The notes below the pieces were generated by a model. That model was not told the DNA's origin. It did no database searches and saw only the letters and a list, made by a program, of their open reading frames with translations. DNA of 64,000 nucleotides from Saturnia japonica (Eukaryota; Arthropoda; Insecta; Lepidoptera; Saturniidae), in the NCBI GenBank assembly GCA_033032175.1, contig CM065318.1, forward strand, positions 6,944,001 to 7,008,000, written 5' to 3'. The position numbers and the translations under genes are program-made. Shown here one piece after another: positions 58,736-64,000 of the stretch. Every line of letters starts with the position of its first letter. The stretch's first letter is position 1.

Positions 58736-59921
58736 TTATAATAAAATAATTTAACCACCGTATTCAGGCGCTTATTTAGTTGTGTATAAATAGTAAAAAT
58801 ATACTAACATATATTACATATATTTACAGGAAATAAATTTAGGACACGGCTGCTAAAATATTTAGACCCAATAACTAATATAAAGTCTGAGTAAACATTA
58901 AATAAATTTTTACTAGAGCTTCGATTGAAAGAAATTAATCAAGATTCTCGCCAGAGACCACCATAATATGAACGATGCCTTTTAAGTGAAGGAATCTCTA
59001 TTTCAAATTACCTATAGTTAAAAATGATCGTGTGGGCTAGCTTTATAAACTTGAATGATGATAGAAATATTTCATAGTTCCTTTTAACAGAATGTATAAA
59101 CAAATTTTTGGTTCGCACTATAGTAGTGGCTATTTTGAGATTAACTTGCTAACACAGTGTTGCCAGTGAAATTCAGCGTTGACAAAACTTTGAATGACCT
59201 CCTGCATTGTATTTACGTCTTTACCAGTTAACACGTTGTGACATTTTTTTTAATATCTTTTCATAATTTCGCTTCTAATTATTTTGAGAAAAACTTCCTA
59301 GAATTCATAAATCTAGTGCTATATTATAATTTTATCGTATAGATCTACTCGGATAGTTGAGTCTGCGAACTATAACGTTCCGTACTTTTTATGATAAAGA
59401 TCCCGGGTTCTTTGTAGAACAAATACTGAGATATTTTTCTCCGTTTAGAATAATATATTCTAAATAATCTTATGACTAATTGTTGAATTATTTTATATAT
59501 TATGTTTCATTCTTCATGCATCGCGGAACATTACATTATTCAGTATATTTATTTATAAATCTATTTAAATTCGATGTCTTATTTTATGAATAACTCATCA
59601 AGAACTTGTTATTGGAATTAGTCAACATATTAATATTATACACTTTCGTTTAACTTATTTTAACTATGTAATAGGTAATTTCAAATAATGAAATAAGTCT
59701 AGATAGTTTATTGATGTTTTTCATTCTTATGTTTAGTACGTTATTTACACGTGACACGAATATAATATTGATATTAAATGTATTATATATTTTGCATAAA
59801 TATGTCTAAATCTATTATAATAAAAACATTATTCAAAATGTATATTCTGAATACTTACATGTTTTTTTTAAGTTTCTTATAGCTTCGAGATATCTAAACA
59901 CTAAAGAGATATTAGCGATAC
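58736..59921. other. No gene recognised
   Basis: AT-rich DNA. Confidence 0.45.
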
Positions 59922-59923
59922 TA

Positions 59924-61061
59924 TTAGGTCTTTAACTATGAAATTGCCGTTTTGTATGAAAAAATTTAAACGAATTTTTTTCATGTATTTTTATTTGTAT
60001 TAATCGAAGTAATCACCCATGCAATCAATGCATCTTTGCCAGCGCAGTGGCAGTTTGTTGATGCTCTTCATAAAGAAATCAGCTGGACGGGAGGCAACAA
60101 ATTCTTCAAAGGCATTTTGTACTGCCTCTCGGGTAATGAATTTTTTTCCCGCCAAGGAGTTATCTAAATTCTGCAAAAAGTAATAGTCTGTAGGCGCAAG
60201 GTCTGGTGAGTAGGGCGGATGACGGAGAACTTCCAACCCCAGTTCTTGCAACTTGGAGACCGTCTGCTGTGCAGTATGAAGTCGCGCGTTGTCGTGCAGG
60301 AGCAACGGAGACGAGCGATTGACCAATGCTGGTTGGAGATGTGCCAGCTTCTCCATCATTGTGTTCAGTTCTTCACAGTACACATCTGCAGTAATGCTCA
60401 CCCCGTTTGGTAAGAAGCTGTGATGAATCACACCGGCGCTAGACCACCAAACAGTGACCATCAATTTTCTAGGGGTAAGTTTTCGTTTAGGGCATTGTTT
60501 AGGTGCTGAACCAGTATCCAACCAACTTGCTGAGCGCTTGCGGTTATCAAACAGAATCCATTTTTCATCGCAGGTAACAATGCGGTTCAAAATTCCTTCA
60601 TTTGTGTGTCTGTTGAGCAGTGCAAGGCACGTCTCGACGCGTACTTCGCGCTGGCGATCATTGAGTTCGTGAGGCACCCATTTGTCAAGCTTTTTTTACC
60701 TTGCCAATTTGACGCAAATGGACCAATATTGTTTTTACGCTAACGTCGAAAGCTGCTACTAATTCAGCCGTAGATTGTGTATAATCAGCTTCCACAATCA
60801 CCTTTAATTCGTCATTGTCTGCCACGACGGTACTCATATTCCATAATTACTCGAATTTTTAACGTATCCATGATGACAAAAAAGATTGAAATGCGATGAA
60901 AATGTAACACTAATCAATAAACAAATGAATACTTTTGGAAAAAGAATTCCATTTTTTTTAAAATAAAATTAATTTGAAATTATAATTCTTAGCCAAACAA
61001 AAATTATTTTGATTTGAAATGACCAGTACTGCAAAACGGCAATTTCATAGGTAAAACCTAT
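59924..61061 (-). mobile_element. Mariner (irritans-type) transposon, internally deleted, 1138 bp
   Basis: Terminal inverted repeats of about 31 bp lie at 59924-59955 and 61031-61061, sharing 'ctatgaaattgccgttttg' exactly. TA duplications flank it at 59922-59923 and 61062-61063. It is shorter than the usual ~1.3 kb because part of the transposase gene is deleted. The transposase lies on the minus strand (60000-60871). Confidence 0.93.
60000..60871 (-). pseudogene. Mariner transposase, irritans-type, broken N-terminus
   Basis: The ATG is at 60871 ('MDTLKIRVIMEYEYRRG'), then a deletion of roughly 45-50 codons near 60820 removes most of the first helix-turn-helix and shifts the frame. The next piece reads 'DNDELKVIVEADYTQS' and 'VSVKTILVHLRQIGKVKK'. 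An extra A in the run at 60691-60697 (seven instead of six) shifts the frame again before the linker 'WVPHEL'. The last 225 codons (60677-60000) are intact with all three catalytic aspartates: 'TCDEKW', 'LLLHDNARLH' and 'PYSPDLAPTDYYF'. The second and third are 34 residues apart, the DD34D signature of mariner. The C-terminus 'RWQRCIDCMGDYFD' ends as in full-length relatives. Intact proteins of the family are about 345 residues and act as cut-and-paste transposases in the nucleus; this one cannot be made. Confidence 0.93.
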
Positions 61062-61063
61062 TA

Positions 61064-61139
61064 TAATAGGCCATACTGAAATACGAAGTATGTACCTAGC
61101 AATATTAAAAAAGTTTTTATTTATTTTAAAGTAAGTATT
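61064..61139. other. Short AT-rich spacer
   Basis: Nothing recognised between the mariner and the RTE tail. Confidence 0.4.
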
Positions 61140-61255
61140 TATTAATTAGTTCCTGGATGGCGGGTCGCACAGAACTGGTCATTGTAGCGATCTTTGGGGA
61201 GGCATATGTCTAGCAATAGACGTCTTTCGGCAGAAATGATGATGATGATTTATTA
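61140..61255 (+). mobile_element. RTE LINE 3' end with (ATG)n tail
   Basis: 'tcattgtagcgatctttggg', 'gaggcatatgtctagcaata', 'gacgtctttcggcagaaatg' is a worn form of the last codons of RTE ORF2 ('RSLGEAxVQQWTS-G'), and is followed by 'atgatgatgatt', the short-unit tail typical of RTE elements. Only about 110 bp remain. Confidence 0.65.
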
Positions 61256-61904
61256 ATTTGGTTTAATTTTAATTTTTCATATTACATACTTACGGCGCGG
61301 CGGCTTGAACCAAACCCTTAAATCATATTTAAATCGTTAAATCAGATTCAAATTGACAGTTGTATACATTTTGACACACCTAACTAAATTTAAGCTAAAA
61401 CGTTATTTAATTTTTTTTTTATTGTGTAATTTGCCTTTATACTCGTACATGTATTATGACGTCATATTTTCATATATTTGTGAAAGAGATTGTCGCGTCG
61501 ATGCATATATACCGCGCGGTGATCCAAGTTAATGTCATATAGTTATTAAAAAGATTTAACGTACAAAGTAATATAAACATTATTAAGTAAAGTTTGTTCA
61601 ACATCATAGTTCTTGTACAGTGACGTTGTCATTGATTGTAACACGCTAAACCTAATCTGCAGTCTGGCTCTCAAGTACAACGAGTAATTGCTTTATCTTT
61701 TTGTCTATGAAGCTTACGCTCTATAAAAAATGAAGAGCTTTATTTATGAAAATATTTGCCTCGTTTTACCATATTTAATAATACACTACAAACTAATAGT
61801 GTAGGTTAACTATAAAAAGATGTTCATGTCAGTTTGGTATTATAGAATATGCGAATATACTAATAGATGCTTTCTAAATACATTCAATTTGAAGATGCTT
61901 ACCG
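61256..61904. other. No gene recognised
   Basis: AT-rich DNA; 'cagtctggctctcaagtaca' at about 61660 is a small SINE-2-like piece. Confidence 0.4.
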
Positions 61905-62000
61905 GTAACTGGGCAATAAAACATTAGAAAATATGAATCTACGTCTCATTCTTTTTCCTCACCCAGAGCTAGGGCTCATTGTAGAGTTTAACTATTAAAC
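61905..62000 (-). mobile_element. SINE-2 fragment, worn
   Basis: 'ttcctcacccagagctaggg', 'ctcattgtagagttt' matches the reverse complement of the head-adjacent part of SINE-2 ('ccttcaccgaaagctcaggc'). Confidence 0.4.
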
Positions 62001-62097
62001 CAGTAAGAATTTTTGGTAACATGTTCAAATGTAGGAAATATCAACAAGGATTAAATATTAGCTAACGAGTCCGAATATTTCGCACGTAATAGAATGT

Positions 62098-62262
62098 AAA
62101 CAATCTAACAGTTTTCATTAGAGTTAAAGAAATTGTTAAATAGATGGCGTCGTAAATATATTTTGATTAGTATCAACAGAAGGTATTCATAATTAAAATA
62201 CTTTTTAATCATGTTAAACTAGTTGTCTATGCTTCTTCAATAGCGGGGAATATAAGCTTTAA
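62098..62262 (+). repeat. Rep-N copy 2
   Basis: See 12512-12600: 'aaacaatctaacag', 'aaatagatggcgtc' and 'aatagcggggaatataagct' in the same order, with a longer middle part. Confidence 0.5.
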
Positions 62263-62585
62263 AATGTAAATCGTATAAAGTTTTAGTAAGACTTTTATCT
62301 CTTGTTTATAATGAGTGAACTGTCTATCGCTCTCATTGTGACGCATAACGTGACGTAACGCAGTTTCTTGAATGTACAATTTATAAGACGTTGTCACGTC
62401 AAAATGATGTTTGAGTAATTTTATTTTGATTAAGAGTTGACGAGGGTATGTCGTTGTGAAACACCTATAAGTACTAAACAAGATAATAAATATGATGCAA
62501 AATTTTCTTTCTTGGTCGAGGTACATATTTTTGATAATACATATAATCTCAAGAATCTTTGAAATACTAGTAATTGTATTTTAAA

Positions 62586-63237
62586 CTAGCTGTGCCCCTC
62601 GGTTTCCCCCGAGTTTTTATCCAACAAATACCGCGCCGCCAACGCGACGGACCCGTGTAATCATAATTGTTATCACTTCTCGCAAGTACAAATTATGTAT
62701 TTTAATTTTTCATTTTCTCCTAAACTATGTGTCCTAATTATATACTATAAAAAGAAAAATTTAAATAGTCTTTATGATGAAATAACTTTGGTTCGTAAGG
62801 ATTAATATAATAAGCCTAAAAATAAAGCTCAAAAGCAATTTTTAATCTTCAACATAAAAACACGCAAAATACCTTATTGTGGCTTATGCTATTAAAGAAA
62901 TAGGCATATGTTACCGGAGACTTTTGTTAGATATACTAAAGAACAATGTTTTTGTAGAATATTATATTTACGTATCACTAACCATTACGCCAGCGCATGC
63001 GGATAAAGCAGTTCGGGAACACTTTCACTTCGACTTACTTAAACAAAAATCAATATTTAAGGCTAGCTGAGAGGTTTAGCTAAGTTCCAGATAGCCTATA
63101 CTATTCTTCGTGAATCTGGCTATCATATACAAAAAGAATTTTTCGAATCCGACTGCTACCAGTTGTCCAGAGATTACCATGTTTAAACAAACAAATAAAA
63201 AAACTCGTCCGCTATACTAAATTATTAATAGTATAGA
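62586..63237 (-). mobile_element. Hel-A2, complete 652-bp copy
   Basis: The plus strand opens 'a|ctagctgtgcccctcggttt' and closes 'attattaatagtataga|t', fitting A|TC...CTAG|T on the minus strand. The first 100 and last 150 bp resemble Hel-A ('ccgccaacgcgacggacccg', 'tgtttaaacaaacaaataa'), but about 400 bp in the middle are unlike other copies here. The 63-codon ORF at 62879 in that middle part has no recognised domain. Confidence 0.65.
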
Positions 63238-63267
63238 TATACACGGACTGACCTCGGAACACGACAA

Positions 63268-63392
63268 ACCAAAAGAAAATCATCCATGTGTTTAACACTA
63301 TGTATGGTGGTCGCGATCCCTACCACCCCGCTATATTACTGTATATACACTGACTAATCTCTGAACACGATAAACCAAAAGAAAATTATAGT
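63268..63392. repeat. 107-bp repeat block, locus 2
   Basis: 'accaaaagaaaatcatccat' at 63268 recurs as 'accaaaagaaaattatagtt' at 63374 (106 bp), with 'gtggtcgcgatccctaccac', 'cccgctatattactgtatat' between. As at locus 1 it directly follows the TC side of a Helitron-like element. Confidence 0.7.
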
Positions 63393-64000
63393 TGTTTTTT
63401 TTCTTTCTCAGTGACTATACTGTTAGCCTAAGGGGCCCTAAAGAAATAGAGCCACTGATGGCTTTGACAGCTTCACCAGGCTTGGGGGCGAAGGCTCAAG
63501 GCATTCAGCCGCGAAAGCGTGAGCAACATGCGCACAAAGGTGCCAAAGTGGCCGGACGTCGGCTTGGGCTGTTACCGCGATTGTGAAAAGGTCGCGAACT
63601 GACTAATTCCCTATCTGTAGAAAATTTGAGCTAAACTAACACATACATATAACATGTCCCTGCCTCTAGGAGAAAGGAATGAACATGTGTATATGTATTT
63701 AGTATCCTGGAAACATGATCGAAAGTAACTATCGTAAAAAAAAAGAAAAAAAGGTCCCTTACAGGATCTATGTACTTATGTGGTGTGCACGTATGTATGT
63801 ACGTAATGATGTGTGTGGGTAGCTACGTGATTGCAAGTGCAGTGTCACCAGTATCGCGCGAGCGGCTGCATGACTCAAGGGTCCTACACCGAGGGAACGG
63901 ACCTAGGTCCGTTGACCTAAGAGAGTTGACGTAAGAGAGGGAGGACGTGACGGGTTTGCGGGAGCGAAATTAGCCGCCCATCACCTATGGAGGGAACGGT
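63393..64000 (-). mobile_element. LINE-B: second long copy, runs off the window
   Basis: The T-rich stretch at 63394-63405 is the poly(A) side on the minus strand. The body matches 5176-5786 in the same orientation and continues past the 5-kb copy's truncation point ('ggagggaacggt' at the edge). The 64-codon plus-strand ORF here is antisense to the element and is an effect of GC content. Confidence 0.8.

Noticed and set aside
63392..63586. 64-codon ORF with RK-rich 'GLGAKAQGIQPRKREQHAHK'
   Set aside because: It is antisense to LINE-B, whose poly(A) side is at 63394; it is not kept intact in the 5-kb copy, and GC-rich DNA has few stops by chance.
1..64000. CRISPR array, rRNA, bacterial operon or phage features
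   Set aside because: No regularly spaced short repeats with unique spacers, no rRNA-like conserved blocks and no bacterial gene organisation; the sequence is eukaryotic.

Overview
The window looks like a stretch of an insect nuclear genome, most likely a moth or butterfly (Lepidoptera). It is AT-rich, has no operon structure and no intact protein-coding gene, and is crowded with decayed transposable elements of types common in lepidopteran genomes: an R1-clade LINE, RTE LINEs, an irritans-type mariner, a Tigger/pogo element, tRNA-derived SINEs, and many short repeats whose ends carry a CTAG next to a GC-rich 'cccgcggcttcg'-like motif. Host coding content is limited to one good candidate internal exon (11988-12199, +), one weak candidate (14728-14905, +) and one unrecognised coding-like block (51811-52069, -). 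The window is therefore best read as intergenic or large-intron DNA.

Family names below (Hel-A, Rep-F, SINE-1 and so on) are working labels for this report. The Hel- families are short elements without ORFs. Several complete copies fit the Helitron rule: they start with TC after an A, end with CTAG, and are followed by T (10692-11042, 19911-20171, 34175-34432, 41408-41763, 52453-52658, 57029-57796, 62586-63237). I call them Helitron-like, non-autonomous. LINE-B is the 3' end of a non-LTR retrotransposon; it always carries poly(A) on its own strand, and three of five copies have clear target-site duplications.

Layout. 1-6 kb: a 205-bp-spaced direct repeat, RTE remnant (-), CR1/Jockey-like ORF tail (+), Hel-A with a nested LINE-B fragment, and a 611-bp LINE-B copy. 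6-9 kb: mostly unassigned. 9-12 kb: SINE-2, Hel-E with Hel-P nested inside it, Hel-G, and the candidate exon. 14-25 kb: scattered Hel-, SINE and Rep-F copies. 25.9-27.4 kb: an internally deleted R1-clade LINE (-), the most GC-rich block. 32.4-32.7 kb: an RTE fragment with a 5' inversion. 33.8-34.4 kb: a near-perfect inverted repeat with 272-bp arms. 36-49 kb: LINE-B, SINE-1 nested in another repeat, Hel-P, Hel-G and others. 53.6-55.6 kb: a complete but broken Tigger element. 57-58 kb: Hel-E followed by a 107-bp repeat block. 59.9-61.1 kb: a mariner with an N-terminal deletion. 62-64 kb: Hel-A2, the 107-bp block again, and a second long LINE-B copy that runs off the window.

Nothing here forms a pathway. 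The transposases and reverse transcriptases are all broken, so any movement of these elements would depend on enzymes encoded elsewhere. The most notable structures are the long hairpin at 33822-34410, the nested Helitron-like pair at 9532-10342, the twin-primed RTE, and the two DNA transposons whose ends and TA duplications are still intact.
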